Assembly (NCBI GenBank): GCA_019843655.1
Contig: JACDQD010000005.1
Location: forward strand, 15,155,575 to 15,219,574
Direction of reading: 5' to 3'
Origin: Lethocerus indicus
Lineage: Eukaryota > Arthropoda > Insecta > Hemiptera > Belostomatidae
DNA: 64,000 bases
Shown here: positions 36,393 to 49,760 of the stretch, one piece after another
Layout: each line of letters opens with the position of its first letter
Position numbering within the stretch: position 1 is the first letter of the stretch
The notes under the pieces: generated by a model
Told to the model about the DNA's origin: nothing
Databases searched by the model: none
The model's input: only the letters and a program-made list of their open reading frames with translations
Program-made: the position numbers and the translations under genes

Positions 36393-39300
36393 GTGGATAC
36401 ATTTTTTTGGGCCCCTCTGTATTTAAACCAGCATTGTGGCAAATGATTTGGTACTATTTTTATTATGATATTTTTTTAACGTACTACCAACGTAACTGTA
36501 CGAAATCTTAATAAGATCTTATTTTTGACAGTATATTATTTGCACATTTCTACTCAATATTATTATGATTATTTCACGTTACATTATTTATTTAAAAATA
36601 AATGTATATACTTTAATACATTGAGGGGGGGCTGAAAATGAAATATTAGTACGATTCCAATAATTGTGTATGTTCATAATATAAAAACGATAAAACACAT
36701 GAGAACAAATAAATGACTCCCAGTTATTACAACAGACGGAAAATATTCTTACGTTTCTCTTCGTTGTGACCATGTAATATTCAGCAAATTCGATAGGAAG
36801 GCACGCAGATGGGGGACTAATACCAACAACTAATGCCTTCAGTTTATTTTCCCGTCCGAAGAATTTTGTAAATGAGAGGGGACTGTTTCGTTACTTCTCC
36901 AAAGGTAGAAGCTACAAAAAATATATTATCCGACGGCGAAGACTTTCAAACCGGTATATTAAAGGATTTGGTGGCCCCGTTGTTTTCAACCTAAAAAATA
37001 GTGTTGGCCGGCCGTTGGAAAAGGTGAAGGGGATATGGAAGCCATTATGTGATGGCGGAGTGAGGAGGACCCGGGCTAACGCCCGGTACGAGTAATAACC
37101 TGAGGACAAGTACTCCACTACCACCCCCTTTCAACGTCAACCCCTGCTAGCCGGGCTCGGCTCCAGTTACACCGCACTGGCCAAATATAGGGTGGCCCTA
37201 CGCCTTTATTTTACCGTCTGGAATCCTGATAAAATGTGAAAACAACTGAGACGGGTTCGTTGCAAAGTCATCGTTTCGGGCATTCGAGGAATCGAACTAG
37301 TTGCTTCATCTTTTAGACAATTTGTAAACAGTTTTATTAGTAGAGTATATTTCTAATTTAACATTCATTTTGTTACTGCTAATTGCCTTATTAACTTTGA
37401 TTTCATTTTTTTGTAATAAATTATCCATGCTGAATTAAGGTAAATATCGGGTTTTGCATTTATTTATTTTTTACTGCTAACATGTTTCATTTCAAACGCT
37501 AAATGTTTTAATTCCGAAAATAAATATTTCATTAGTGGAGATTACAAATAATATAAAAACGTAAGACCTGTAAACACATACATTTAGTACTGTTTACATA
37601 TTGCCCGCAAAAAGCTTGAAATCGCGACTGAGTGTATGCGATGAAACAATTTCGCGTAATTCACCAAATTGAAAAACCTCTTCCCTAATCCATTAATTCC
37701 CATAACATGGTTACGCAAAGACTCACTAATTTACTACAGGGAAAAGGGCTAATGAATAACAAAAAATGTTTCATTATTTGCGTTAACATTTTTATTTCGC
37801 TACCCAAATTTTAAATATGGAGTGTCTATGCGCTGATTATAATGTTAATAACAATTTAATAGCATAAAAGAATTCAATATAATGCCCCTAGTTCATAAAC
37901 ACTAAAATAATGTGAACGATGAATATTTTGTACAAATTGAACAAAGAGAACACTAATCACAAATTGAGTTAGTGCACATCTCTAATTTATTCTGTAGCAA
38001 TTATTAATTCCGTCGACATTTTTAAAACTTCATAACTCTCTCCGCCACTCTTTCAAGGGGGACCAAAGTGTTTTACCCAATTAATTTTAATTTCGGTTCT
38101 GGCCAAGCTTCGAGATGTATTCAATTTGTTTAATTAGATTTTTGGCTCGCCGCCAGACCGCGATCTTCGGTGCACAAATGAAAAATGGCCTTCGTGTGAC
38201 GCCGGGTCCAGATTCAGTAAGATCACTTAATTACAGGGGCCGGCTCTCTGATTAGTGTGCGTAAGGGTGAAAATGGGTAAGGGGAAGGAGGGGTTAGACT
38301 CGTAAAAACCTTTTTTTACGGCCTTACCTTGTACTTGTTCCTGCGACTCAGGGACTTTTCATTTGCCTCGGCCCCCGCATTCAGTTTTACTGTTCCTTAG
38401 TCCAGCACAGTACTATCCGTTTCTGACTCCTCGGCGTCCCAGTTTCCGTTTTCAGTTTTAAAATGTCCAATCCCTGCAAATCACGTTTCAGAAACGTCGT
38501 TCCCCGATATCTAATCTCGATTTTGGGAAGATTTTGGGACACAGCCTGACTGTCGGACGTTTTTATCCGTTCACTTATAAAGATATTGGCCAACTACATT
38601 CGACAGACGGAGCATTCTGTTTATTAGAGCGGTAATGCATTACAAAATGCCACAGCAAATATATATTGGAAAAAATATTCCAGTTAACAGTATGAAATTT
38701 CAGAATAACTAATGAGTGGAATTAAATAATTAAATATGTATATAAGGTATATAAAGGGTGTATAGTTTCCGCTACACCGTAGTCGGGGTCTCGTTCTGGA
38801 GGAAGTGCACTGAACGGGAATGTAATCAGTGGGGCTAAGATTGGTTCCACCCTCCTCCGTCCCTTTATCCAACCGAGGAATTACGAGTACATCAAATTAG
38901 GAGAGAGCCCCGAGGGTCGCGCGGGGATTACAGGAACTTGGAAAAAGCAGAAGGGCCGGGGGGAGAACTCTCCTCGCCACCGTCATGCGACCAAACAAAT
39001 TGGTCTGAACTCTCGATGGAGAGGGGAACGTCTCGGTCCCTAGACCGGCTATGCGCCTGGCTAAAGGAGGACTGCCCTCCGCTCCAATGCTTATGGGCAA
39101 GCGCGCCTCCCTATGCAAATCAGTTGAAAGCCTTATCAAACTTATTGTTCTTTGGAACGGTGTGGTCTAGCCAAGGTTTCTCTACCCCAAATAAGAATGT
39201 ACGGCTGCTATAAAGATCAGTTAATATTGTCATCTTCAACTGCTAAGGTAGAACATTATTCAAATAACATATTTCAGTATTATTATCCAGAGAAAGCCAT

Positions 39301-40481
39301 ACCGACTCGACAAATTTGATATTCGAATGTGAAAATGCTTATATTTTCATTAATTAGCACTAGTTAAATTACTAGTAAAATGAGTTAGTTACCGGGTAAA
39401 TAATTTTTTGTAAATACATTTGGAGATAACAAGGGCTTTAATGATATCTAAAATGTGTAAATTTATTGCCGCTGTCTACTTAAATTTACCAATGAAACAT
39501 ATTCCTCCAGAATGTACAGTACTTGAGGAAACGAGTGCAATACTGACTGAATTGCGAGTTGGCTCAAAGCACACAATGGAATATGTATCTTTTACCCCGC
39601 CTGTTAAAAAGGTGGTGTAACATTTTCTTCATAAGGCCGGGTTCTCTCTTTCTTCAGGTTCTCTTTGTATTTCACAAAGTTTAAGGTAGGGAAGGAACAT
39701 GCTCTTTCGGTTTGTAGATATCCCCCTCGTGTAACCGCGTTCGAGTGGTCCAACCCCATTTGATCTATATTGCGTCTCCAATCCGAGATTTAGAGTTCCC
39801 TGTCCGGTCCCATCCTTTTAACTAGAGAACCCATAGCCTTGACAGGAGCTCAGCCATTGAGCTCGGACAGTGTCTTTCTCTCTCCGTTCTATAAATCTTC
39901 GCACTGACAGGGAATTTCGTCCTCCTGGCCCAAACTAAATGGAATCCTTTTTCCGGCCGACAATTTTTTTTATTCCAACCGAGTTTATACGGATACGTTT
40001 CCGCTTCAATAACAAACATGAAAATACGAATGGATTCCTGTGACGGACATTAAATGCCTGCTATACGTGGTCACTTTTGTAAAATAAAACCGTTAATTAA
40101 TGAGCTGGAATGACTTCGACATTATAATGGGACTTTCGAAGTAGTCAATTTAATCTACATTAAAGTTTCCATAAGTATTATTTATTTGTTATTGAGGTTC
40201 CGAAGAAAACTGATGCAGTACCGGAAATTAAGAACAATAATTCTTCACTTCATTGTTTTAAATGAGGACGGGTTTTAGCTGGGACTTACGACCAATGTGT
40301 CTGACTTTCGCAATTTAAAATAATTTTGAATCGACAATCGTTGAGTTGAAATGTGCGGGTGACGTTCAGCGTGTGGCCGGCCCTGAAGTGTGGAACAGGA
40401 TTTAGGGCATATATCCGAATGATAAGATAAGTCGGATTTAGGGGGTGGTTGTTAGTTAGCTGCGGCCCGGCTACCTGCTGA

Positions 40482-40498
40482 TAACTTGGCCCAAGTTA
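40482..40498. repeat. 17-bp palindrome
   Basis: TAACTTGG-C-CCAAGTTA is a perfect 8-bp-arm dyad with a one-base centre inside a G+C-rich pocket (40,370-40,570). Confidence 0.8.
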
Positions 40499-41226
40499 AC
40501 CCATTAGGAAATGCCCCCAGTTTGGCCCCGCGCTCTAAGAACCGTAATCCGTCCTACCGGCGAAGCTGGCTCATCAAATATTTTCTACTTCATTCGTCAA
40601 GACCCCTTTAAACCGGAGTAGAATTTCAGGTTCGTTTTTATTTTAGTAGTACTCAGAGAGGAGATAGAATCGGTTCATTTCCGCCTCCTCTAACTGAAGA
40701 ATACGATAAGATGCACTTTTTGTGTACTGTTTTTAGGTTGATTGTCAATGATTTAAGCAAATTTTCGAGTTATCTATCAATATAGAAACAAATTTCACCA
40801 GTGAATAGCTCTGTTTAATTGAAAAGAGTTTCAACACAGAATTTCAATTGGTTACAATAAAACAAAGTTGCTTAATTTAAATCCAAACATTATTTCGACT
40901 AATGTTGACTTGTGCAGGGAGTATAATCATGGCTCATCGTTTAATTGATATAATAATTCTCCGTTGCTTATGAACTTACAAATTAGTAACGCTTAATGTG
41001 AACTGTTAATAAAGGCGTGAAATAACCTGCGAGTTTACAAGCGGTGAATTAAAATCGGAAAATCCCTACCGCCCGATTCGGTAATGCATTTATGAGATCG
41101 ACAGTATAATTAAGCCGATATTCGGAGCAGATTATTTAGACTGAAAGCCGCTCTGGAGCCGCCAACATCGGAATTCGTTCATCGTACTCGGCCCCGTTAA
41201 TTTGGCCTGTCAACTGTACGCATTAG

Positions 41227-41244
41227 TAATTACTCTAGTAATTA
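41227..41244. promoter_or_regulatory. Inverted pair of TAATTA homeodomain-like sites
   Basis: TAATTACT-CT-AGTAATTA is an 18-bp dyad with two homeodomain cores. Paired sites of this kind support cooperative dimer binding, but TAATTA is frequent in DNA of this composition. Confidence 0.2.
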
Positions 41245-44200
41245 GCACGGGATCAATAATGTAATGGGGGCAGTACACAAACCTGGTTCAATCCTGATTC
41301 TTTTTCTGTCCCGTCTGTAAGGCTGAAGCAATTTGCTGGCAGCCCCAATTTTTCGATTTGTTAAAAAACCAGTTCTATTTTTACAGCAGAATGAGATTAT
41401 CTGTCTGAAACAAGAGATGCGATGAATCATCTTTCGCGGTTGTAACCTTTCTATCTCTTTTCGTATTCTGTCATTCAATACGTTATCGAAGAACTTTCCG
41501 CGTTTGGGAATAATATCTCTCTTGTTTGATGACACATATTATACGATATTTTTAGGCGATCAGATTTGTTTATTATGTTTCCAAACAACGATACTTTTAA
41601 TAACTTATACAGCCTATCAGACCTTCCTTTGTTACTGGAAATGATATAATATAGTTACATAAATTAATTGGGAAAATATAATCATTAACTATATTCCTGT
41701 CTGCCTTATTACGCCAGTTTATAGCCTTAGGGTTTTTAAGTGAAATATCAAATTCGTTCGGTCTCGAAAGGTTAATTCACGTTACCGTGCGAAAACAGGT
41801 CGGGTGCTGGCTTCTGTAATAACTTATTATTACCGCTCGCCGGACGAGGGCTTGTATTTCAACCTGAACTGGTTTCCGATAGTTATGCTTTCAATTGAAT
41901 CGGAGATTCCCTCGTTGAATTCAAAATTGCTGACTTTGCAAATGTGTCTAGGGGTGTGGAATATTAATTGTTCCGTCCCTCCTCGACGAGATTTCTGAGT
42001 ATTAATTCATCGAACAGACAGTAATTCAGGAATCGTGTGCTGCGACCCGATCGGCTGTCAGATCGGAGCCGGTGGTTCCACCTCTGTTATCGGCTCCCCT
42101 CTAAACATCTGCCGCCTAAATTCTACCAACGGGATAATTATAGATACAATTTTTATTAGTTTTTATTTATATACATTTCATTCATGTTCAATGCTCCTCA
42201 TAGTATTTGTACCGGTCCGTTAAAGTAGTGTGAAGAACATAATGTTCCATTTAATCGTAAAAATAGTTTAAGATACCAGCTTGGTGATTCGTTTACACTC
42301 TCTGGTTTAGTCTGTACTATATGATGACAGATTTAGGCTTCTCGACATATACAATAGCGTTCTGTCAGTAGATTAACCAGGTATCTATGCTAACATAACT
42401 ACGTTGATTTTCAGTGGGGTCCTCTATCCTTTCAGTAACAGCGCTAACAGCGTGACACTAATTTCATTTAATTAAAAAAAATTGTGTACATTAAATGACT
42501 CCGTATACTTCAGGCTACTAGATTATGTAGGAAAGAATGAAAAATCGTATCAGTGATGATGAGCGTAAATAAACGTGGTGCTATAAATCAACGACATTTC
42601 GTGCGCCGGAACATAGCACTTACATGACGACGTTAGATGCTGATAAACTCTTGCGTCCAAACAGTGGGAAATGCGGGATTCAAAGCCGGTTTTGGTGGCA
42701 TTGGATGGGTTGGGGGTCGGTGGAGCGGCCACTTTGGCCAAGGCCCGGGCCCCTTTTGGCTCTCTTCCAGACTACTTCGCCTTACCGCTTCTGGGATAAA
42801 GGAAGGAGGGAGTGAGAGAGGGAGAGAGATAAATAAAAAAAAGGACCCGCGTCGGGGGTTCTGGCGGAGCCCCGCATTTTAGGGCGTGTTTACGCCATTT
42901 TAAATACCTAATCAATGTTCGGGGTGGGACTAACGTTTGCCGAAATTAAATGAGGAGCCCTCCCTCCCTCCCACCCGCTAACTAAATAGAGTGCCCCATC
43001 TGATTACACCCTTAATCTGTGACTGGGTATTGATTCGCCCCTACCCGACTCTCTGTGGCCCGGTGAATTATTTTCCTCGGGCTCGATGGAGCGGTAATTG
43101 AGATGGAGCAGATGCTTTTTATCATTCTCAGAAACGCTAATTGAGTTGAAAGACTTATTCGGTCCTATATTTTACTTATATTTCCGCATCGCCGAACTGA
43201 ATTCTCGGTTCAGATCTTACCTCGACTACCACTTGATCGCTGCCATCTAACAAAAAATTGACTACATCTATCAAAAACATTACTGTCAATAATAAAAGCA
43301 GATTTCAACTCATGTATGAGATCGTTACTGATTTTTAATAAGTTATATTTTCAAAGTATCATCGTCTAATTTTGAATATTGCCATTGGGAATCGAATAAT
43401 CCTAAAACTAGCCTGTTTTTTGTTCGGGCGGCATACGTTTGACTTGAAATAAACAGAGGGAAGAGCTAGGAGGTTTCAGCCGGACTGGTATAGTGAAAGG
43501 AAGGTTGGGGCTGAACTGAACTGCATAGAGGGCCGCTGTTAGAGGGATGGAGGGAGAGGGGGGACCCCTTTTGTATTGTCCATTTATTCACTGATTTCTC
43601 ATTCGCAATGGTCGTAGATTGTGCTCCGTGGCCGCCATACGGGCTCCAGGCCCATGAATTGTTGTATTCTGTTAGGCTCAGTTTCCAACTCGACCCGCCA
43701 CTACTGCTTAGCCGCTATTATTTGGAGCCGTTGTGTGGTCTGTCTTGTGTTGGTCAAAATGCATCACGTATAAACTTGAACTGGACGACCAAATAGTATC
43801 CTTGAAATGGAATGACGTACAGCTAATAATTTCAGGGGTATTGTACAATATAAGAAACAATGCAATTGATTTTTATATTTCAGCCAGTAATTGGATAGAA
43901 TAAACTAAATTATGAATATAAATTATTAGAAAGATTATGGTGAATGCTTGTCTACCGTATCTTTACGACCGCTGATAATTTGTAATAAGATTTTAAATTG
44001 AGATTTCTGTTAACCACAAGTCTGCCTTCAGCGTAAAATTGGCAGTACGAACCAAATCTAACTTATTTAGGGATTGATAATCCTCTGTGACCACAAAACA
44101 AGTGTCTTGAATTAATTATTCCCACATAATTATACCGTAGCGGTCCTGCTAGCTTTTGTCCCCCCCTCGATTTGGTCCTCTACTAAACCAGGTTTTACCT

Positions 44201-47200
44201 CCTCTTCAATAGCATTCTGTCGGCATATTGGTGAGCGTATGCATGTCAATTGAGGGTAGAGGATCCTTTGTATGCTTGACAATAATATATTGGTGGAATA
44301 CTAGTGACAAGCCATAGAATAGGACAAAATCAGTCGAGGTAGTAGATCGCCGAATTGATGATGGCCATTGTATCCTAAAGCAGTATCTTTCGTGTTTAAT
44401 ATAAATCTACAATTTAGGTTGAAATTCATAAAATGTCCACACAATTTTACTATTTTAAATCAATTTATAATAATACGTTGATATTCTGGCTTGCGGTGTA
44501 CAATTTTTGGCCTTATTAAACTATGAGGAGGGCAGGAGGGCCTAATGGCCGTCATTAGCCCCCGCCGCCCAATTTACGATGCGAATTGTCCTGCATAATA
44601 GACAATTTAGCGGTAAAAACGTCTCCTTCGTTACATATTGAATACTTCACCGCAGAGCCCGCGCAGGACAGCCGCCCCCTTCCCCATCCGCGAAAGCCTG
44701 CCGATCTCGTAATAACGGGAAACCAAATTCAATATTTGGGTCCGGTTATCTGGTTGAACTGGGGTACAAATAGCGGTGGAATAACAAATTAACCGTGTCC
44801 AAGCTTATTGTCCGACCGAACTTCGACTGAATTGAATATTTGATCGTAACCGTCGGTAGATCGACGATAACAGTATTCTTATTTGCAATTGGTGAAAAGA
44901 TCAGGGTTGAACACTCTGTCATTTTCATGATATCCGAAATTTTCAAATTCAATTCTCAAAACTTCAAAAAAATTTCAAATTTCGAAGCCCAGTACTCCTG
45001 ATCATTCTACTAATCATCAACCTTTATGTTATTTGTCTATAAACTTTGTTTATAAAGTTGGTAATTGATTAAAAATTATTTATAAGCAGTAGTTGATCCC
45101 TCATAGATGAAATAACGACCATATTTGGAATTGTGTTTCAACAGTAGTTTTAATAAATGTAATCGGGGGATGTAAAAATTGCGGGATTCTCTAATTTAGG
45201 CAGCAGAAATTTGCAGTTGAAGGAAACCCGAATTGCGTAATGGCCGCGAACTCTCTGTTTACCTTTTGGTGTACGGTGGCGGAGAGTCGAAACTGAGCAT
45301 CGCGTGTCGCGTTTATCGGCCAATCGCCGCGTTGGGCCCGCTCAGTTCATTCGGGCGCCTAAATGCCGACCAACCGAGCCGGTTTGAGTTCGGTAATCAT
45401 GAAACGAACTGCGACGTCATTAACCCGCTGCAACGGTCGCTCATTACCAAATCTCAATTACAAACACCCGCCAAATCTAATTAGGTCTTTGAGCGTCTAT
45501 TTCGGCCAGAAAATGTGCTATAGCTCCGCAGAGTTATATTCTATTAGAGTGACCAGAAATTGGTCAGTGTAAATAAACCTTTTCAATAAACACAAGTATT
45601 GAAAGTGTTATTTCACCAATAATGTTTTTTTTTTACATTTGTTGATGATCTGGCACAGTAGTCTAGTTATAAATTACTGTAACCGATGCCGAAATTCTAA
45701 ACGGTCGGAACTGATCCAAATTAAAAACTCTCCATAATCCAAATTTGATAAAAAAGCCGTTTTAATTATGTTTTTAACGGTTGGTTTCTCCTACCGGCCA
45801 GCCTGGTTAGTACCTTCCTTTCTTACTTGCCGTTAGGGTTGCAGGCCCTTCGCATTGCGCTTTGTTTAACAAAGTCCACTGTGACAGAGGGCGGCAAGCG
45901 TCATTTAATCCGGCGGGTGTCATTAGCCGGTGGAGTTGGGCGGCTGACCAAGTACCTGGGGGAGAGCGAGAGCCCACTCGGAGGACCAATAGTTTGTGGT
46001 AAAGGTGACAGCTATTCCCCCCCCCCTCAACCCCGCTGTTAACGCCCCAACCGCTAACAAATACACATGTTATATATGATCCCCAATCAATCTGCTTTGT
46101 CTTTTAACGCTAAATGAAACTATTTCACCGACAAACTAGAAGCTTCTTTAAGGACGATGAAATTTCTTTTATTTATTATGACTTTCCCGGGATAGAATGA
46201 AGTATTTCTTTCAGGGCGGAAAGCAATTAAGGTTCTTTAAAAGTATTGTGCATTCCCGTGAAAATATTATTAAATGTTGAGCAACGTTTTCCTCTGAAAA
46301 ATATTTAACAAGAAACTGCTATTAGGAGTATGTCTATTTATAGACTTTTGTACTTCTTTGTTTTTTTTTTAGTTAAATTTCAGTAGTGGAAGCGATTAAT
46401 ATGCCTATCATATCTAATTACTATTGACAGCCCCCTGAAAATTCCTCTGGCTCAAGTCTAGTAGTGAATTTATTCACCAAATTTGGTTCACTGCAGTTTC
46501 CGAAACCCGAATGGACTTCTGGCGAAACGTTCAAAATCCACCTTCGTATTTGGATTCGGACAATTATCCGTCGGTGTAACCGGAAACCTAGTCTGGTACT
46601 GCGTTTCGCTCGCGAGGAAGGAGAAAATTCGGATCGCGAGATTTCCTCATCCGGCAAAAGTAACTAAGCCCGGGATGGCGGCCCGAACTTTAACCGACAG
46701 TTGGGCGCCCTCCCCACCCAAAACGGAAGTTTGTAACAATTTAAGTGTGATACACTCGGTCAAAACCCCCCCCAAGGAAGTTGTGCCACCGCTTTGCAAT
46801 GCAAACTCTGTCCGCAACACAGGTCCCTTGCGACGGGGACTGAGGAAAATTTGGAAAACAGCGCTGGCCTATTATACACAACATTTCATCAGGTGCTTTG
46901 TGACAAAATGTATTTACTTGTTTTAATTATTTTCCAGATAAATCATAGGGGACTGCTTAAATCGAAAAGGCTTAGATCGAACCCCGGCAAGGTACTATAC
47001 CTACTCGTAATATTCAGTAACTTAGGCCAAAACTTCTAACCAAACTTTTTTCACGCTGATTCCACTCTAATATTTTGGACCTTCGTATGTATGAAATTCT
47101 TCCTGCTGTCATGCGATTGAAGCATCGTTAATACAATTAGTATTAGATAGATGTTTTATCCACCGGAACATCCTTCCCCTCAGAGAATCCCAGCACTACC

Positions 47201-47735
47201 TGCCGTCATTTACTTGTATTTTATTCTAAATTTTGAATATCTCTAAACGGTGCCAGTAGAGATCCAAACAGCAGGAAGGTAGGAAAGGATCTGGGATGAA
47301 AAGAAGTGCCGCATATTCTTGAGCGCCATTCCTCTCTCTTTTCTTCGTCCTCATCTCCTATTCTAATGAAGGCATCTTCATAAGAAGAAATCCATTTTTC
47401 ATCCTCCCCTTCCTATATTTCCTGCTTAGTCACCGGCTCAAACACACCGTCTAACAATACGACCATTTGTCCATTTATTTTCGTTCAACTAAAATTCATT
47501 TTATTTGGGAGTTATAAAAAAGGAAATGTAACATTATGGCGTTCGCTATTCATCATAAACACTTGTACACTGATGAAAGTATATTCGTAGTAAAAACAGC
47601 GGGATCAGTGTAGACTAATTTGGACACTTGTGGCGGGATTTATCATCGTGTTATTCAAGGACGATAGAATTTAGAAGCGAGTTAATCGCGGCCGAAATCA
47701 CCATTTCAAACCTGAGTGGCGGCTTCGAGTTGTGA

Positions 47736-48008
47736 ATGGCTGCCGTCGTAAGTCGATGGGATTATCCCGGACCTCGGGCCCTCCGATCGCTAATGAAAGT
47801 GACGATCGCGACAATGGACGTGTCATTTGCAATGCAGAGCTTTGGGGCGTGTTGTTGTAACTATTACAACAACAGTAATAATAACACGCAACAGTCCATC
47901 TTCCCTTTTGAATTTCAGAGTCGCCGGTTGAGTTTGGAAACTGAAACTGTGTGTGTGTGCGTTATCCCAGTGACCGGGTCGCTGTTAATGTTCCGGGCGC
48001 TGAGGTAG
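47736..48008 (+). CDS. Unassigned 90-codon open frame, low confidence
   Basis: This starts at ATG in a reasonable context (GTGAATGGCT) inside a CpG-containing pocket. The frame includes CCCNYYNNSNNNTQQS, an Asn/Gln-rich run of the sort common in insect developmental regulators, and ends TAG. No domain is recognisable. The 25-nt hairpin at 47850-47874 lies inside it and explains part of the low-complexity peptide. A donor-like GTAAGT sits 12 bases after the ATG and an acceptor-like TTTTGAATTTCAG near 47921, so it could also be intron. Chance is the leading alternative. Confidence 0.1.
   Translation: MAAVVSRWDYPGPRALRSLMKVTIATMDVSFAMQSFGACCCNYYNNSNNNTQQSIFPFEFQSRRLSLETETVCVCVIPVTGSLLMFRALR
47850..47874. 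repeat. Perfect hairpin, 11-bp arms and 3-nt loop
   Basis: TGTTGTTGTAA, loop CTA, then TTACAACAACA. Eleven perfect pairs around three bases is unlikely by chance in 64 kb. On the RNA level either strand would form a tight stem. It lies inside a CpG-containing open segment (47736-48008) whose frame is Asn-rich just downstream. Confidence 0.9.
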
Positions 48009-49180
48009 GGTCGAAGGGGCCATGATTCATTGCGGGCGGTAATGAGTGCGTGCCAAATGTGAAATTAAGCCCGCGGGAGTCGAAGTTTTAATTGAAATTT
48101 GCGCTGGCATGTTTGGTCAGAAACCGGTTTAGTTTGGCACTTGGCCATCATTACCAGGAATTGGCTAGTCCGAGTAGCGATAGTAATACAGCTAGTGCTA
48201 TTCGGTTGTTTTAAGCATCATATTGAAACGGACATAACATTTATCTGTTCAAGTAAAAATCAGGTTTATTTTATAAATACTTCATCTCAATTGAAAACTC
48301 GTAATAGTGAAATATTGAAAGGTCAAAAATGAAAAGGAGAGTGGTATCCTCCGCCGTCTTGGTGCTGAGGACGAGTCTCGCGGGACACGAACCGCGCGGC
48401 TCAATAGTTAAAATGGCCAGACAAACGGAACCATTTCGGGCGATGGTACAGGGGTGTGGGCGAGGAGGAGAGGGATGCTCTGAAGTTGTGGGTCAGTGAA
48501 AGGGCCCTTTTGGGCGAGCCACGAAAGAAAGCCGAATCGCCTTAGCTCCTGTTGGCTTTAGAGAGCTCTAAGGGACCGGACGGGGCCCTACACATAATGT
48601 CGATTGGCAATCCATTACCGGCCTAAACATTGCCGGGTGGGGGCCGGATTTTTTCCGCTTCTAGGACCTTGCCCCTTCAAGAGAAAATGGTCTGGATAAA
48701 TCTACACTTGATCCTTTAGATAGGGGCGGCTTAAATAATTTCCAACTATTTAATTTCTTTTGAATTTCATTGTTGTGTACATTTAATTATGTTAATATAA
48801 TAACGGAGATTAATTACCGTACATGGAAATATAATTACAAGCTTGCAGCAGCCGATATGTGTCAGTTGTTTAATTACACGGCTAGTGGCTAGAGAACCGG
48901 AGCTACTGAAATTAAAAATGTCAGAATCAGAACCCATCAAAATGTCGGGACAGGCTACGGCCTCGCTAACCTGAAGTTATTAGAGATAAACTCAACAAAT
49001 AAACAGGTAATGAGTACAAAAACATCCAGAAAGTCCTCATATTTCATTTAACTTTATAATACTATGAAAATTAAAAATATCTTCTCGAGTCGAATAATAT
49101 TTCTTTAAAAAATGTTGGTATAACATAAATTATGAATGGCATGTTGATATGTGGCTTAGCTGTAATAAATAATCTTACTT

Positions 49181-49183
<3 letters not shown>

Positions 49184-49226
<43 letters not shown>
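49184..49226. repeat. (TA)n microsatellite, about 43 bp
   Basis: About 21 TA units between GTTTA and TCAAAATT, in an A+T-rich region with no other feature within 400 bases. Confidence 0.97.
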
Positions 49227-49228
<2 letters not shown>

Positions 49229-49704
49229 AAATTATTTAAGATCATGTAACAGTATAGGGGAAAAATATCTAAATGATGTCAATATTCGGGGAAACAACAG
49301 AAATTATTATTGCGGTTAACTAACTGGAGCTAGAATACATTTTTTACAGGTCAAATAATTGAAATACATTTGGCGTAACATATATATGAGATTGGCTCTA
49401 TTCGGAAAAGGAAGCGGGGAATAAACCAGGAAAGGTTTGATAGGATTCCTTTCGGCGTTCTTCGAGGAAAACTAATCCGGTGTCGAAAATTTGAAAATTT
49501 TAAACAGTCCGTTTTCCAGGGAGGTCCGAGCGGTTCTGTTCGACTTTGCCCCACCCTTCGGAATGTAATTGACTTGTGGCCCCTCCACTCTCCGCCCTTT
49601 GCCAAAGACAAAGCGTTTCTTCGTGAACTCTAAACCGGACGTGACCCGAATGGGGAGTTAATACCTCGGGCCCAGATTATAGGAACGGAAGCGGAGTCCG
49701 GCCG

Positions 49705-49760
49705 TTGGTGGTGGTGGTGGAGTAGGAGGCGGAGGAGGAGGAGTAGGAGTAGGAGAAGGT
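49705..49760 (+). repeat. (GGT)n-(GGA)n trinucleotide tract
   Basis: GGTGGTGGTGGTGG runs into GGAGGCGGAGGAGGAGGAG and AGTAGGAGTAGGAG. On the minus strand it would encode His-Leu homopolymers, which I treat as an artefact of the repeat rather than a protein. A C10 run (49830-49839) lies 70 bases on. Confidence 0.9.

Larger units (their letters stand above)
35881..36419 (-). mobile_element. Internally deleted mariner-like transposon with DUF4817-type transposase ends
   Basis: This is a non-autonomous Tc1/mariner-like DNA element of about 539 bp. Two 54-bp inverted repeats (35906-35959 and 36339-36392) differ at one base. Between them, read on the minus strand, are the N-terminal and C-terminal ends of a transposase with the whole catalytic middle missing. 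TA dinucleotides lie at 35879-35880 and 36420-36421, as expected for mariner target-site duplication, so I place the ends just inside them. The right terminus reads inward as CAGAGGGG and the left as CTGTGAGG; these outermost 25 bases match poorly although the inner arms are nearly identical. It must have been mobilised in trans, because no catalytic domain remains. The near-identity of the arms suggests fairly recent activity. The class is secure; the exact left boundary is not. Confidence 0.8.
36430..47730. other. No gene recognised
   Basis: A+T-rich with G+C-rich pockets at 36,970-37,200, 38,880-39,110, 42,660-43,110, 45,240-45,480 and 45,790-46,030. The longest open frame of the window (147 codons, 46483-46926, plus) lies here, overlaps another open frame and has no domain. 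A B-box-like motif alone occurs at about 46973 (minus) and 37272 (minus). Confidence 0.55.

Noticed and set aside
37265..37290. Minus-strand GTTCGATTCC, a tRNA B-box-like word
   Set aside because: No A box at tRNA spacing and no acceptor stem.
41285..41305. GGTTCAATCC, B-box-like, plus strand
   Set aside because: Upstream sequence has no D arm or acceptor stem.
46483..46926. Longest open frame (147 codons, plus strand)
   Set aside because: No recognisable domain, overlaps another open frame, and the length is what chance allows in 64 kb read in six frames.
46965..46990. Minus-strand GGGTTCGATCTAAG, another B-box-like word
   Set aside because: The T stem does not pair properly and no A box or D arm is present.
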